A stretch of DNA of 64,000 bases from Blastococcus sp. PRF04-17. GTDB taxonomy: Bacteria; Actinomycetota; Actinomycetes; Mycobacteriales; Geodermatophilaceae. The DNA is taken from positions 248,001 through 312,000 of the forward strand of contig NZ_CP095412.1 of the NCBI RefSeq assembly GCF_023016265.1. Reading direction: 5' to 3'. Each line of letters opens with the position of its first letter. The stretch's first letter is position 1. Both the position numbers and the translations under genes were made by a program. Of this stretch, positions 38,559-47,494 are shown in pieces. Below the pieces are notes generated by a model. It had not been told where the DNA came from, made no database searches, and saw only the letters and a list, made by a program, of their open reading frames with translations.

Positions 38559-38693
38559 ACCGTGGAGGGGAGTATCCCGCTGCGGCAGCGTCGTCAGTAC
38601 GGGACCGCGTGCGGTCCCCGGCGCTGCCGGTCGGCCGTGACAGGGGCGACGGGAGAGACCTCCGGTCACTGACGTACGCCAGTTTCCGGAGGT
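38559..38693 (+). ncRNA. yybP-ykoY manganese riboswitch of the first terC gene
   Basis: The two conserved loops are GGGGAGTA (38567-38574) and GGGAGAGACC (38651-38660). Between them lie the P2 stem (GGCAGCG/CGCTGCC), an inner hairpin GGGACCGC/GCGGTCCC and a P3 stem. P1 can form between ACCGTGGAG (38559) and CTCCGGT (38660). The same 3' strand, ACCTCCGG (38658-38665), is fully complementary to CCGGAGGT (38686-38693), which holds the terC ribosome site. Metal binding that stabilises P1 would free that site, so this is a translational ON switch. Confidence 0.85.
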
Positions 38694-38702
38694 AGTTGCT
38701 GC

Positions 38703-39830
38703 ATGGACGTCCCCTTCTGGGTGTGGGCTGTCACGGTCGGCGCGATCGTGGGCATGCTCCTCTTCGACCTCGTCGGCCACGTGCGCACGCCGCATTCACC
38801 GACGCTCCGTGAGTCAGCGACGTGGTCGGCCGCCTACGTCGGCATCGCGATCGTCTTCGGCTTCATCGTCTGGTGGGGCTGGGGCGCAGGTTTCGCCGGC
38901 GAGTACTTCGCCGGCTACGTCACGGAGAAGAGCCTCTCGGTCGACAACCTCTTCGTCTTCGTCCTGATCATGGCCGCCTTCGGCGTACCGCGGGAGCTGC
39001 AGCAGAAGGTGCTGCTGTTCGGCATCACGTTCGCGCTCGCCCTGCGGACGGTCTTCATCGTCGTCGGCGCGGCGGCCATCGCCAACTTCAGCTGGGTCTT
39101 CTACCTGTTCGGCGCGATCCTGATCTACACCGCCTGGGTGCAGGCGCGCAGCGGCGGCCACGAGGACGAGGACGACTTCAAGGAGAACGCCGTCCTCCGG
39201 TTCGCCCGCAAGCGGCTGCGGACGACCGAGGAGTACCACTCCGACCGGATGACGGTGAAGCTGGACGGCAAGCGGTACCTCACCCCGCTGGCCATCGCGC
39301 TGATCGCGATCGGGACGGCCGACATCATCTTCGCCGTCGACTCGATCCCGGCGATCTTCGGCCTGACCCAGGAGACGTTCCTGGTGTTCACCGCGAACGC
39401 GTTCTCGCTGCTGGGCCTGCGGCAGCTGTACTTCCTCATCGACGGCCTGCTCGACCGGCTCGTCTACCTCTCCTACGGCCTCGCGGTCATCCTCGGCTTC
39501 ATCGGCGTGAAGCTCGTCATCCACGCGCTGCACGAGAACGAGCTGCCGTTCATCAACGGCGGGGAGCACGTCACCGTGATCCCCGAGGTGCCCATCACGG
39601 TGTCCCTCCTGGTCATCCTCGTGACACTGCTGGTGACCACCGTGGCCAGCCTGTGGCGGGTCCGCCGCGACCGGCGCGAGCACCTGGTCGTCGAGACCGC
39701 CGCCAGCGACCCCACGGCGCTCTCGGCCGGCGGCCGGACACCGACGGAAGCCCACGGGGCAGCCACCGGGTCGCGACCGGACGGAGGAGGTAGCGTGAGC
39801 GCCGCGAACCCGGGCCGACGCGACCACTGA
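38703..39830 (+). CDS. TerC family integral membrane protein (probable Mn2+ exporter), first copy
   Basis: A 375-residue TerC/Alx-type membrane protein with about nine helices. Family motifs: KSLSVDNLFVFVLIMAAFGV, ALRTVFIVVGAAAIANFSWV, ADIIFAVDSIPAIFGLTQET and FSLLGLRQLYFLIDGLLDRL, with conserved Asp residues in the membrane (SVDN, AVDS). Relatives such as Alx and YkoY export or meter manganese, and this fits the Mn riboswitch directly upstream. The last 60 residues are a soluble charged tail. The second copy follows after 165 bases; the two proteins are paralogous. Confidence 0.93.
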   Translation: MDVPFWVWAVTVGAIVGMLLFDLVGHVRTPHSPTLRESATWSAAYVGIAIVFGFIVWWGWGAGFAGEYFAGYVTEKSLSVDNLFVFVLIMAAFGVPRELQQKVLLFGITFALALRTVFIVVGAAAIANFSWVFYLFGAILIYTAWVQARSGGHEDEDDFKENAVLRFARKRLRTTEEYHSDRMTVKLDGKRYLTPLAIALIAIGTADIIFAVDSIPAIFGLTQETFLVFTANAFSLLGLRQLYFLIDGLLDRLVYLSYGLAVILGFIGVKLVIHALHENELPFINGGEHVTVIPEVPITVSLLVILVTLLVTTVASLWRVRRDRREHLVVETAASDPTALSAGGRTPTEAHGAATGSRPDGGGSVSAANPGRRDH

Positions 39831-39854
39831 CGATCGCGGCCGCCGGGGGGATGC

Positions 39855-39985
39855 GAGGAGGGGAGTATCCCCCCGCGGCAGCATCGTCATCACGAGGTCC
39901 CATGGCCTCCGGTGCTGCCGATCGCACGCTGCCGGCGTGCGGTGGGAGAGACCTCCGGTGCTGACACGGCTGGTCCCCCCGGAGG
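39855..39985 (+). ncRNA. yybP-ykoY manganese riboswitch of the second terC gene
   Basis: GGGGAGTA (39860-39867) and GGGAGAGACC (39944-39953) are the conserved loops. P2 is GGCAGCA/TGCTGCC, an inner GAGG/CCTC hairpin follows, and P3 is CGCACGC/GCGTGCG. CCTCCGG (39952-39958) complements CCGGAGG (39979-39985), the ribosome site of the downstream gene, the same design as the first copy. Only about 25 bases separate it from the preceding stop codon, so it probably acts on a shared transcript at the level of translation. Confidence 0.83.
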
Positions 39986-39995
39986 AAACGCCCGC

Positions 39996-41089
39996 ATGGA
40001 GCTCCCCGTCTGGTTCGAGATCGCGACGTTCGTGGGGCTCACCGCTCTGCTGCTCGCCGATCTGGCCATCGTCGCCCGTCGTCCGCACGAGCCCTCGCTG
40101 AAGGAGGCAGGGCTGTGGGTGAGCTTCTACGTCAGCCTGGCGCTGGCTTTCGGCCTGCTGATGCTCGCCTTCACCAACGGGACGTACGCGACCGAGTTCT
40201 ACGCGGGCTGGCTCACCGAGTACTCGCTCTCGGTGGACAACCTGTTCGTCTTCGTGATCATCATGGCCCGCTTCCAGGTCCCTCGGAAGTACCAGCAGGA
40301 AGCGCTGATGATCGGCATCATCATCGCCCTGGTCCTGCGCGGGATCTTCATCCTGCTCGGTGCCGTGGTCATCGAGCGGTTCGTGTGGGTCTTCTACATC
40401 TTCGGCGTTTTCCTCATCTACACCGCGATCAACCTGGTCCGGCACCGCGGGGAGGACGAGGACTACGAGGAGAACGCCTTCATCCGGCGGATGCGCAAGG
40501 TCCTGCCGATCACGAAGGACTACCACGGAGCCAAGATCCGGGTCACCGAGAACGGCAAGAAGATGTGGACGCCGATGATCGTGGTGATCCTGGCGCTCGG
40601 GACGACGGACCTGATCTTCGCCCTCGACAGCATCCCGGCGATCTTCGGCCTGACCCGCGAGCCGTTCATCGTCTTCACGGCCAACGTCTTCGCGCTGATG
40701 GGCCTGCGCCAGCTCTACTTCCTGCTCGGCGGCCTCCTGAAGCGGCTCGTGTACCTCTCCCTCGGCCTGGCCGTCATCCTGGCCTTCATCGGCGTCAAGC
40801 TGATCCTCGAGGCGGTGCACGAGAACCAGCTGCCGTTCGCCGGCGAGCGCGAGCCCATCGAGGCGGTGCCGCACATCCCGATCTGGCTCTCGCTCTCGAT
40901 CATCCTGGGCGTCCTGGTCGTGGCGACGGTGGCCAGCCTGATGTCGACCCGCGGCGCGGGGTCACCGTCGACGAGCCGGTCGTCGACGAGGAGACGGCGA
41001 AGCAGGTGCCGACGGGCGGACCCGAGGCCGCGGCCGCGGCCGAGGCCAAGCTGGCCGAGGAGGTCGACGAGGAGACCTCCCGGCGCTGA
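39996..41089 (+). CDS. TerC family integral membrane protein, second copy (frameshifted near 40947-40962)
   Basis: A paralogue of the preceding gene, about 364 residues when one base is restored. Motifs: TEYSLSVDNLFVFVIIMARF, LRGIFILLGAVVIERFVWVF, TDLIFALDSIPAIFGLTREP and LMGLRQLYFLLGGLLKRLVY. After the last helix (ILGVLVVATVASLMSTR) the frame drifts into an Arg/Ser/Pro-rich tail running past the next start. In the neighbouring frame a coherent acidic tail (VTVDEPVVDEETAKQVPTGG, ending EEVDEETSRR) stops at 41089. One extra base, for example in the GGGG at 40958-40961, joins them. The membrane part is intact either way, so function may survive. Confidence 0.88.
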
Positions 41090-41125
41090 CCCGGCCCGTC
41101 AGCGGGCTCGGCTAGCGTCGCCGAC

Positions 41126-43180
41126 ATGCGGCCGACCGACCTCGCGCTCCTGCGCACTCCGGGCGTCCCGACCGTCTCCCCGGACGGCCGCATGGCCGTG
41201 GTCGCCGTGGCGCGGCTCGACCTCGACACCGATGAGTACCGCAGCCGGCTGTGGGCGGTCCCGACCGACGCCTCCGCGCCGGCCCGCCCCATCACCGAGG
41301 GGCACCGGGACAGTGCGCCCGTCTTCTCGCCGGACGGCCGCTGGCTGGCCTACCTCGGTGCCGAGCCGGGCGGCAAGCCACAGATCTGGCTCCTGCCGAC
41401 GGCGGGTGGCACCCCGCGGCGGCTGACCGACCACCACCTCGGCGCCGGGGCCCCGGTCTGGTCCCCCGACTCGCGCCGGCTGGCCTACACCGCGCGGGTG
41501 CCCGAGGCGGGCCGGTACGGCACCGCCGAAGGGGTCGGCCCCGGTGCCGAGCCGCCGCGGCTGATCACGACGCTGCAGTACCGGCTCGACGACGTCGGCT
41601 TCACCCTCGACCGCCCCAGCCAGGTGTTCGTGCTCGACCTGCCGGCCGACTTCACCGACGACACGACGCCGTTGCCGTCGCCGGTGCAGGTGACCACGGG
41701 GGCCGTCGACAGCACGGACGTCACCTGGCGGCCGGACGGCGCCGAGCTGGCGTTCGTCTCGGCACTGCACGAGCGCGCCGACCGCGATCTGGTCCGCGAC
41801 GTCTACGGCATCGCCCCGGACGGGTCGGGCCTGCGCCGGATCACCGGGTCGCGCGGGAGCTGCGCCGGGCCGGCGTTCGGCCCCGACGGCGGCTCGATCT
41901 ACGTCACCGCCGTCCCGGACCTGGGACCGGAGGGGCTGGACTTCGTCGCCCGGCAGGCAGTGCCCTGCCGGGTCGACGCCGCGGGTGGTCGGCTGGAGCC
42001 GCTGCTCGACCCGGAGCAGCACCACCGCGGGGACACGTCACCGAGCACGGTCGTGGCCGACGGCGCGGTGCTCGTGGGGGTGCGGCGACGCGGGGCGGTC
42101 GAGCTGCTCCGCGTGCCGGTGGACGGCGGCCCGTCGGAGATCCTCGTCGAGGGACCGTTCACCGTGGGCGGCGTCGCCGCCGGCGGAGGAGTGGTCGTCG
42201 CCGTGGTGGCGCACGACCGGTCGGCCGGCGAACTGGTGGCGATCACCTCGAGCGGCCGCCGGCTGCTCACCGGGTTCGGCCGAGCGCTGGGCGCGACCGG
42301 CCGGGTGCACCGCATGGAGGAGCGCACGATCCGTGGCGCCGACGGCTATCCGGTGCACGGCTGGGTCACCGTCCCGCCCGGGCCCGGGCCGCACCCGGTG
42401 CTGCTCACCATCCACGGCGGACCGTTCGACCAGTACGGCTGGACGCTGTTCGACGAGACGCAGACCTACGTCACGGCCGGCTACGCCGTCGTGCAGTGCA
42501 ACCCGCGCGGGTCGGCCGGCTACGGCGCGGCACACGGCCGGGCGGTCCGCGGCGCCTTCGGAGGTCCGGACGCGGACGACGTGACCGCCTTCCTCGACGC
42601 CGCGCTCGAGGACCCCCGCCTGGACGCCGGCCGGGTGGGCGTCATGGGCGGCTCCTACGGCGGCTACCTCACGACGGTGCTGCTGAGCCGCACGAGCCGC
42701 TTCGTCGCGGCCGTCGCCGAGCGCGGCTTCCTGGACCCGGTCAGCTTCGTCGGCTCGTCGGACATCGGGTGGATGTTCCCGGACCAGTACCTGGGCACCG
42801 ATCCCGGCCGGATCGCCGAGCAGAGCGCCCTGGCGCACGCGCACCGGATCACCACGCCCACGCTGGTGGTCCACTCCGAGGAGGACTGGCGCTGCCCGGT
42901 CGAGCAGGGGCAGCGGCTCTACGTCGAGCTCAAGCGGCGCGGTGTGCCGACGGCGCTGCTGCTGTTCCCCGGCGAGGGCCACGAGCTCTCCCGCTCCGGT
43001 CGCCCCCGGCATCGGCTGGCGCGGCTGGAGCACGTGCTGCGCTGGTGGGCGCGGTGGCTGCCGAACCCGGCCAACCGCGAGGAGCGGGTCGAGGTCGAGG
43101 CGGCCCCGGGTGAGGCACCGGCCCCCGAGGAGCCCGCGGATGGCGAGCCCCTGTCCGTGCGGGCGACGCGCGTGCGCTGA
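41126..43180 (+). CDS. S9 family peptidase (prolyl oligopeptidase type)
   Basis: A 684-residue cytoplasmic serine peptidase. The N-terminal beta-propeller shows WD40-like/TolB repeats (TVSPDGRMAVVAV, PVFSPDGRWLAYLG, PVWSPDSRRLAYT). The hydrolase domain has LTIHGGPFDQYGWTLFDE, NPRGSAGYGAAHG, the nucleophile in VGVMGGSYGGYLT, Asp in VVHSEEDWRCPV and His in FPGEGHELSRSG. TAGCGT (41113-41118) lies seven bases before the ATG, with CCGTCAGCG eight bases further upstream, similar to the uvrC promoter layout. Confidence 0.93.
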   Translation: MRPTDLALLRTPGVPTVSPDGRMAVVAVARLDLDTDEYRSRLWAVPTDASAPARPITEGHRDSAPVFSPDGRWLAYLGAEPGGKPQIWLLPTAGGTPRRLTDHHLGAGAPVWSPDSRRLAYTARVPEAGRYGTAEGVGPGAEPPRLITTLQYRLDDVGFTLDRPSQVFVLDLPADFTDDTTPLPSPVQVTTGAVDSTDVTWRPDGAELAFVSALHERADRDLVRDVYGIAPDGSGLRRITGSRGSCAGPAFGPDGGSIYVTAVPDLGPEGLDFVARQAVPCRVDAAGGRLEPLLDPEQHHRGDTSPSTVVADGAVLVGVRRRGAVELLRVPVDGGPSEILVEGPFTVGGVAAGGGVVVAVVAHDRSAGELVAITSSGRRLLTGFGRALGATGRVHRMEERTIRGADGYPVHGWVTVPPGPGPHPVLLTIHGGPFDQYGWTLFDETQTYVTAGYAVVQCNPRGSAGYGAAHGRAVRGAFGGPDADDVTAFLDAALEDPRLDAGRVGVMGGSYGGYLTTVLLSRTSRFVAAVAERGFLDPVSFVGSSDIGWMFPDQYLGTDPGRIAEQSALAHAHRITTPTLVVHSEEDWRCPVEQGQRLYVELKRRGVPTALLLFPGEGHELSRSGRPRHRLARLEHVLRWWARWLPNPANREERVEVEAAPGEAPAPEEPADGEPLSVRATRVR

Positions 43181-43218
43181 CCGGCCCGCGCCGGCGGCTC
43201 CCCTGGCAGGGTGGCACC

Positions 43219-44436
43219 GTGGTGGAGCGCCGGGTGCCGCGCTGGTCCGAACTGCGGGAGCTGGTGCGTCCGCGCCGTCCGTCCGGCGACGCGACCACCC
43301 GGCGGCTGGCGGGGGCGGCCACCGTGGAGGACCTCCGCGACATGGCCCGCCGGCGCGTTCCCCGCGCGGTGTTCGACTACACCGACGGCGCCGCCGGGGC
43401 GGAGATCAGCCTGCGCCGCTCGCGCGAGGCGTTCGAACGGGTCGAGTTCCGGCCCAGCGTGCTGCGGGACGTCTCCGCCGTCGACTCGTCCACGACCGTG
43501 CTGGGCCACCCGTCGGCGCTCCCGCTCGCCTTCGCGCCGACCGGCTTCACCCGACTCATGCACACCGAGGGGGAGATCGCGGTCGCCCGCGTGGCGGAGC
43601 GGACGGGCATCCCGCACACGCTGTCGACAATGGGGACCACGTCGATCGAGGCGCTGGCGGCCGCGGTACCGGGCGCCCGGCGGTGGTTCCAGCTCTACCT
43701 GTGGCGCGACCGGGAAGCGAGCGCCGCCCTGGTCGAGCGCGCCCGTGCGGCCGGCTACGAGGCGCTGGTGCTGACCGTGGACACCCCGGTCGCCGGGCCG
43801 CGGCTGCGCGACGTCCGCAACGGCTTCACCATCCCGCCGGCCCTCACCCTGCGGACGATGGCCAACGCCGCGCTGCATCCGCACTGGTGGATCGACCTGC
43901 TGACCACGCCGCCGCTGGAGTTCGCGTCCCTGCGGTCGTGGGGCGGCACGGTGGCCGAGCTGGTCGACCGGGTCTTCGAGCCCGCCGCCACGCTCGCCGA
44001 CGTCCGGGATCTGCGGGCCGCCTGGCCGGGGCCTCTGGTCGTGAAGGGCGTCCTGACCGCCGACGACGCGCTGGCGGTCGTCGACGCCGGCGCCGACGGC
44101 GTCGTCGTGTCCGACCACGGCGGCCGCCAGCTGGACCGGTCGCCGACGCCGCTCGAGCAGCTGCCCGCCGTCGTGGCCGCGGTCGGCGACCGCGCGGAGG
44201 TCTATCTCGACGGCGGCATCCTCGACGGTGCCGACGTCGTGGCCGCCGTGGCGTTCGGGGCCCGGGCCTGCCTGATCGGGCGCGCCTACCTCTACGGGCT
44301 CATGGCCGGCGGCGAGCGCGGGGTGCAGCGGGTGGCCGACCTCCTGGCCCGGGAGATCAGTCGCACTCTGCAGTTGCTGGGGGTCGCGTCGGTCGCGGAG
44401 CTGACGCCGGACCGGGTGCGCCTCCGGCCGCGCTGA
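43219..44436 (+). CDS. FMN-dependent alpha-hydroxyacid oxidase/dehydrogenase (LldD family)
   Basis: A 405-residue TIM-barrel flavoenzyme that oxidises L-2-hydroxyacids such as lactate or mandelate. Blocks: PRAVFDYTDGAAGAEISLRR, FAPTGFTRLMHTEGEIAVAR, GIPHTLSTMGTTSIE, WFQLYLWRDR, LTVDTPVAGPRLRDVRNGF, the active-site His and Arg in VVSDHGGRQLDRSPTPL, and VYLDGGILDGADVV with AFGARACLIGRAYLYGL for phosphate binding. GTG 43219 or 43222 can start. It is first in a run with the acetamidase and the SDR, suggesting one catabolic unit. The exact substrate cannot be called. Confidence 0.9.
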   Translation: MVERRVPRWSELRELVRPRRPSGDATTRRLAGAATVEDLRDMARRRVPRAVFDYTDGAAGAEISLRRSREAFERVEFRPSVLRDVSAVDSSTTVLGHPSALPLAFAPTGFTRLMHTEGEIAVARVAERTGIPHTLSTMGTTSIEALAAAVPGARRWFQLYLWRDREASAALVERARAAGYEALVLTVDTPVAGPRLRDVRNGFTIPPALTLRTMANAALHPHWWIDLLTTPPLEFASLRSWGGTVAELVDRVFEPAATLADVRDLRAAWPGPLVVKGVLTADDALAVVDAGADGVVVSDHGGRQLDRSPTPLEQLPAVVAAVGDRAEVYLDGGILDGADVVAAVAFGARACLIGRAYLYGLMAGGERGVQRVADLLAREISRTLQLLGVASVAELTPDRVRLRPR

Positions 44437-44475
44437 GGCATTGCCCGGGGGACCTGCGACTTCCTAGGGTGCGCC

Positions 44476-45476
44476 ATGGACGTCGTCGAGGTCACGCCCA
44501 GCTTCGAGCAGTACGCCTACACGTTCGGCGGCGTGGCCCCGCTGCGGCGGGTGCCCCCGGGACGGCGCTGCGGGTGTGGTCCGAGGACGCCTTCAACGGG
44601 GCCCTCCGGTCGACCAAGGACCTCAGCAGCGAGAAGGTCGACCTTCGCTTCGTGAACCCGCAGACGGGGCCGTTCTGGGTGGAGGGCGCCGAGCAGGGCG
44701 ACACCCTCGCGTTGCACTTCGTGGCGATGGAACCGGCGCGGGACTGGGGCGCGTCGGCCACGATCCCGTTCTTCGGCGGCCTGACCAGCACCGACCGTGT
44801 CGCCACGCTGCAGGAGCCGCTGCCCGACACCACCTGGATCTACGAGCTGGACCGGGTGCGCAACACGGTCACGTTCGCGGCGGGCCGCACCGACTTCTCC
44901 GTCGAACTGCCCGTCGAGCCGATGCTCGGCACCGTCGGGGTCGCGCCGGCCGGGGGAGAGGTGCGCAGCTCGCTGGTGCCCGAGCGGTTCGGCGGGAACA
45001 TGGACACCCCGCAGATGCGCCCCGGCACGACCTGCTTCCTGGGCGTCAACGTCGAGGGCGCGCTGTTCTCCATCGGGGACGGCCACTACCGGCAGGGCGA
45101 GGGCGAGGCCTGCGGAACCGCGGTCGAGGGCGCCATGACGACGACGCTGATCGTCGACCTCATCAAGGGTGGGGCGCCGCTCTGGCCGCGGCTGGAGGAC
45201 GACACGCACTGGATGACCGTGGGCTCCAGCCGGCCGATGGAGGACGCCTGGCGGATCGGGATGGTGGAGCTCGTGCGCTGGTTCGGGGAGCTCTACGGGT
45301 TGCACCCCATGGACGCGTACCAGCTGCTCTCGCAGCTCACCGAGGCGCCGATCGCCAACGTCGTGGACGCCAACTACAGCGCCGTCCTGAAGGCGCGCAA
45401 GGCGCTCCTGCCCGGGGCCACCGCCTACGGCGGCCTGCACGACGAGCTGCGCAGTCGCGCAGCGTCCCTGCTGTGA
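44476..45476 (+). CDS. Acetamidase/formamidase family protein, frameshifted at 44554-44558
   Basis: About 333 residues when one base is restored; members hydrolyse acetamide or formamide to ammonia. The first 27 codons (MDVVEVTPSFEQYAYTFGG, then VAPLRRVPP) are in one frame and the rest (LRVWSEDAFNGALRSTKD, GPFWVEGAEQGDTLALHF, ATIPFFGGLTSTDR, NMDTPQMRPGTTCFLGVN and LFSIGDGHYRQGEGEACGTA) in another. A sixth C in GTGCCCCCGGG joins them as RVPPGTALRVW. TAGGGT at 44465-44470 is five bases before the ATG. If the lesion is real the protein is lost, because no good start follows it. Confidence 0.85.
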
Positions 45477-45496
45477 CGCACCGAGAGGACCCAGTC

Positions 45497-46258
45497 ATGG
45501 ACCTGCAGCTCACCGGCTCCCGCGTGCTCGTCACCGGTGGCACCCGCGGCATCGGCCGGGCGATCGTGGAGGCGTTCGCCGACGAGGGGGCCGCGGTCGA
45601 GTTCTGCGCCCGGGACGCCGGAGAGATCGAGACGACCGAGAAGGAGCTGGCCGACCGTGGGGCGGGGGTGCGCGGCGTCCGGGTCGACGTCCGGGACGGC
45701 GCGGCCCTGCGCGGCTGGGTCGACGCGGCGGCCGGGCGGCTCGGCGGGCTCGACGCCGTCGTCGCCAACGTCAGCGCGATCGCGGTCCCGGACACCGAGG
45801 AGAACTGGTACACGAGCTTCGAGACCGACCTGATGCACACGGTGCGGTTGGCCAAGGCCGCGCTGCCCCACCTCGAGGCCAGTGGCCGCGGGTCGATCGT
45901 GGCGATCTCCAGCGTCTCCGGGCGCGAGGCGGACTTCGCGGCGGGACCCTACGCGACGATGAAGACGGCGATCCTCGGCTACGTCAAGGGGCTCGCGTAC
46001 CAGCTGGCCGGCCGCGGCGTCCGCGCCAACGTCGTCTCGCCCGGCAACACGTACTTCGAGGGCGGCTTCTGGCACGGCGCCGAGCAGAACATGCCCGACC
46101 TCTACGCCTCCCAGCTCGCGCAGAACCCGACGGGACGGATGGGGACGCCGCAGGAGATGGCGCGGGCCGTCGTCTTCCTCAGCAGTCCCGTGTCGGCCTT
46201 CACGACCGGGACCCACCTCCTCGTGGACGGCGCCCTGAGCCACGGCATCCAGCTCTGA
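45497..46258 (+). CDS. SDR family NAD(P)-dependent oxidoreductase
   Basis: A 253-residue classical short-chain dehydrogenase. The cofactor motif is VLVTGGTRGIGRAI; NVSAIA replaces the usual NNAG; the catalytic Ser is in VAISSVSGREA, and Tyr and Lys in GPYATMKTAI. RANVVSPGNTYFEGGFW and a C-terminal LLVDGALSHGIQL complete the fold. GAGAGGAC is the ribosome site. It follows the acetamidase by 20 bases and should share its transcript. Substrate unknown. Confidence 0.93.
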   Translation: MDLQLTGSRVLVTGGTRGIGRAIVEAFADEGAAVEFCARDAGEIETTEKELADRGAGVRGVRVDVRDGAALRGWVDAAAGRLGGLDAVVANVSAIAVPDTEENWYTSFETDLMHTVRLAKAALPHLEASGRGSIVAISSVSGREADFAAGPYATMKTAILGYVKGLAYQLAGRGVRANVVSPGNTYFEGGFWHGAEQNMPDLYASQLAQNPTGRMGTPQEMARAVVFLSSPVSAFTTGTHLLVDGALSHGIQL

Positions 46259-46640
46259 CCGACGTCCTGGACTGCCGCGCCCTGGGGCGGGCGACGCTCG
46301 CCCGGCAGCAGCTGCTGGAGCGGGTGCACCGGCCGGTGGCCGCGACGCTGGAGCACCTCGTGGGGCTGCAGGCGCAGGTGCCGCGAGTCCCGCACCTCGC
46401 GCTCCGGGACCGGCTGGCCGGCTTCGAGCCGGGCGAGCTGGACGGGCTGATGACCGCGCGTGCGGTCGTCCGGACGCAGCTGGTGCGGACGACGCTCCAC
46501 ACGGTCACCCCGGGACCCCCGCGCCGGTCCGCTTCCTGACCGGGTACGACGACGTCGTCCTGTCGCATGCGGACCGTCCGCCCGTGGTGGCCGACGCCGA
46601 TCACGTCCCGCTCCAGGGCGGCGCCGGGGGCTGGTCGTGC
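46255..46640 (+). pseudogene. Winged-helix DNA-binding-domain (HTH_42/AlkX-like) gene with internal deletion
   Basis: The first 85 or so codons (DVLDCRALGRATLARQQLLE, then TLEHLVGLQAQVPRVPHLAL and LTARAVVRTQLVRTTLHTVT-like) match the N-terminus of the winged-helix/YcaQ-like family. Directly after a C5 run (46516-46520), in another frame, RFLTGYDDVVLSHADR matches the C-terminal motif of the same family (FLPEYDNxLLSHADR), which normally lies some 200 residues later. The middle is therefore missing. The frame begins with CTG overlapping the SDR stop (CTGA). The gene is clearly dead unless the assembly is wrong. Confidence 0.75.
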
Positions 46641-46677
46641 GCACGACGTGCGGTTGCTGACCCGCTAGCGTTCGGCC

Positions 46678-46959
46678 ATGGCGCTCATCTATCCCGTGCT
46701 GGCCGACACCGAGGAACCCGACGACGAGTCGCCGCCGGACTTCGCGGAGCTGGCCGCGGACCTGTCCGACCAGTGGCTGGTCGAGGTCGCCGTGGGCGAG
46801 GAGGGGGACGACGCGTGCTTCGGGCCCGTCGCCGCCCGCATGGCCTGGGATCTCGCCGTCGAGATCGACGACAAGCGGCCCGACTGGACGGTGTCCGTCG
46901 TGCCGCTCTACATGGCCGAGCCGGCCGACCGGATCATCGAACTGTTCGAGGAGGACTGA
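46678..46959 (+). CDS. Small acidic hypothetical protein
   Basis: A 93-residue strongly acidic soluble protein: MALIYPVLADTEEPDDESPP, FAELAADLSDQWLVEVAVG, CFGPVAARMAWDLAVEIDD, with a C-terminal WTVSVVPLYMAEPADRIIEL. No family is recognised. TAGCGT (46666-46671) lies six bases before the ATG, consistent with a leaderless transcript. Its stop is followed at once by the membrane-protein gene, whose ribosome site GGAGG lies within its last codons, so the two are probably co-translated. Confidence 0.65.
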   Translation: MALIYPVLADTEEPDDESPPDFAELAADLSDQWLVEVAVGEEGDDACFGPVAARMAWDLAVEIDDKRPDWTVSVVPLYMAEPADRIIELFEED

Positions 46960-46960
46960 G

Positions 46961-47494
46961 CTGCGCGGCCTGAGTTCGGCGGGGCGGCTGGCCGTCGCGC
47001 TGCCGCTGCTCGGCGCGGTCTACGTCGTCCTCGTCCTCGGCGGCGCCTGGCTGGTGGGGGAGGACCCCGACTGGGTGCGGCCCCTCCCGCCGATGCTGGC
47101 CTCGTTCGCGGCGGCGTTCGTCGTGGCGCGCTGGCACCGGCGCCGGATGGGCGGCGCGGAGCGGGTCGGGCAGTTCCGCACGGCGCTCCGCAGTGGCCGG
47201 CTGCCCGAGGACGCCGACCCGGCGGTCTGGCGGCCGTTGCTCGAGCAAGAGCAGCGCGTGGTGCGGCTGCTGTGGCGCTGGCTCGCCGGTCTCGTGGTGG
47301 TAGTCGTCGCGCTGTGGGCGCTGGTGGCCGCGGTGGGGACCTTCACGTGGTCGGCCGCCCTGATCTCCACGGGCCTGGTGCTCGCGGTCGTCGTGGTGGT
47401 GGGGGCCGTGCTCGCCCGGCAGTCCGCCCGCATGGCCGCGCTGTCCGCACAGCTGCCGGATCACCAGCCGCGGGACCGCCACTCCGCGAGGTGA
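46961..47494 (+). CDS. Hypothetical membrane protein with four helices (probable CTG start)
   Basis: About 177 residues. Hydrophobic segments: GRLAVALPLLGAVYVVLVLG, PPMLASFAAAFVVARW, LAGLVVVVVALWALVAAVG and WSAALISTGLVLAVVVVVGA; a charged loop of about 50 residues lies between the second and third. The first ATG/GTG/TTG in frame (GTG 47054) would cut away the first helix. CTG 46961 keeps it and has GGAGG six bases upstream, so it is used here. The 3' end overlaps the convergent MBL gene by 34 bases. Function unknown. Confidence 0.6.
   Translation: MRGLSSAGRLAVALPLLGAVYVVLVLGGAWLVGEDPDWVRPLPPMLASFAAAFVVARWHRRRMGGAERVGQFRTALRSGRLPEDADPAVWRPLLEQEQRVVRLLWRWLAGLVVVVVALWALVAAVGTFTWSAALISTGLVLAVVVVVGAVLARQSARMAALSAQLPDHQPRDRHSAR

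Noticed and set aside
44554-44558. Programmed -1 ribosomal frameshift as the general explanation of the C5 lesions
   Set aside because: Slippage on CCC-CCG is conceivable, but the eight genes have unrelated functions, the slip codons are in different phases and no stimulatory structure recurs. A sequence error is simpler.
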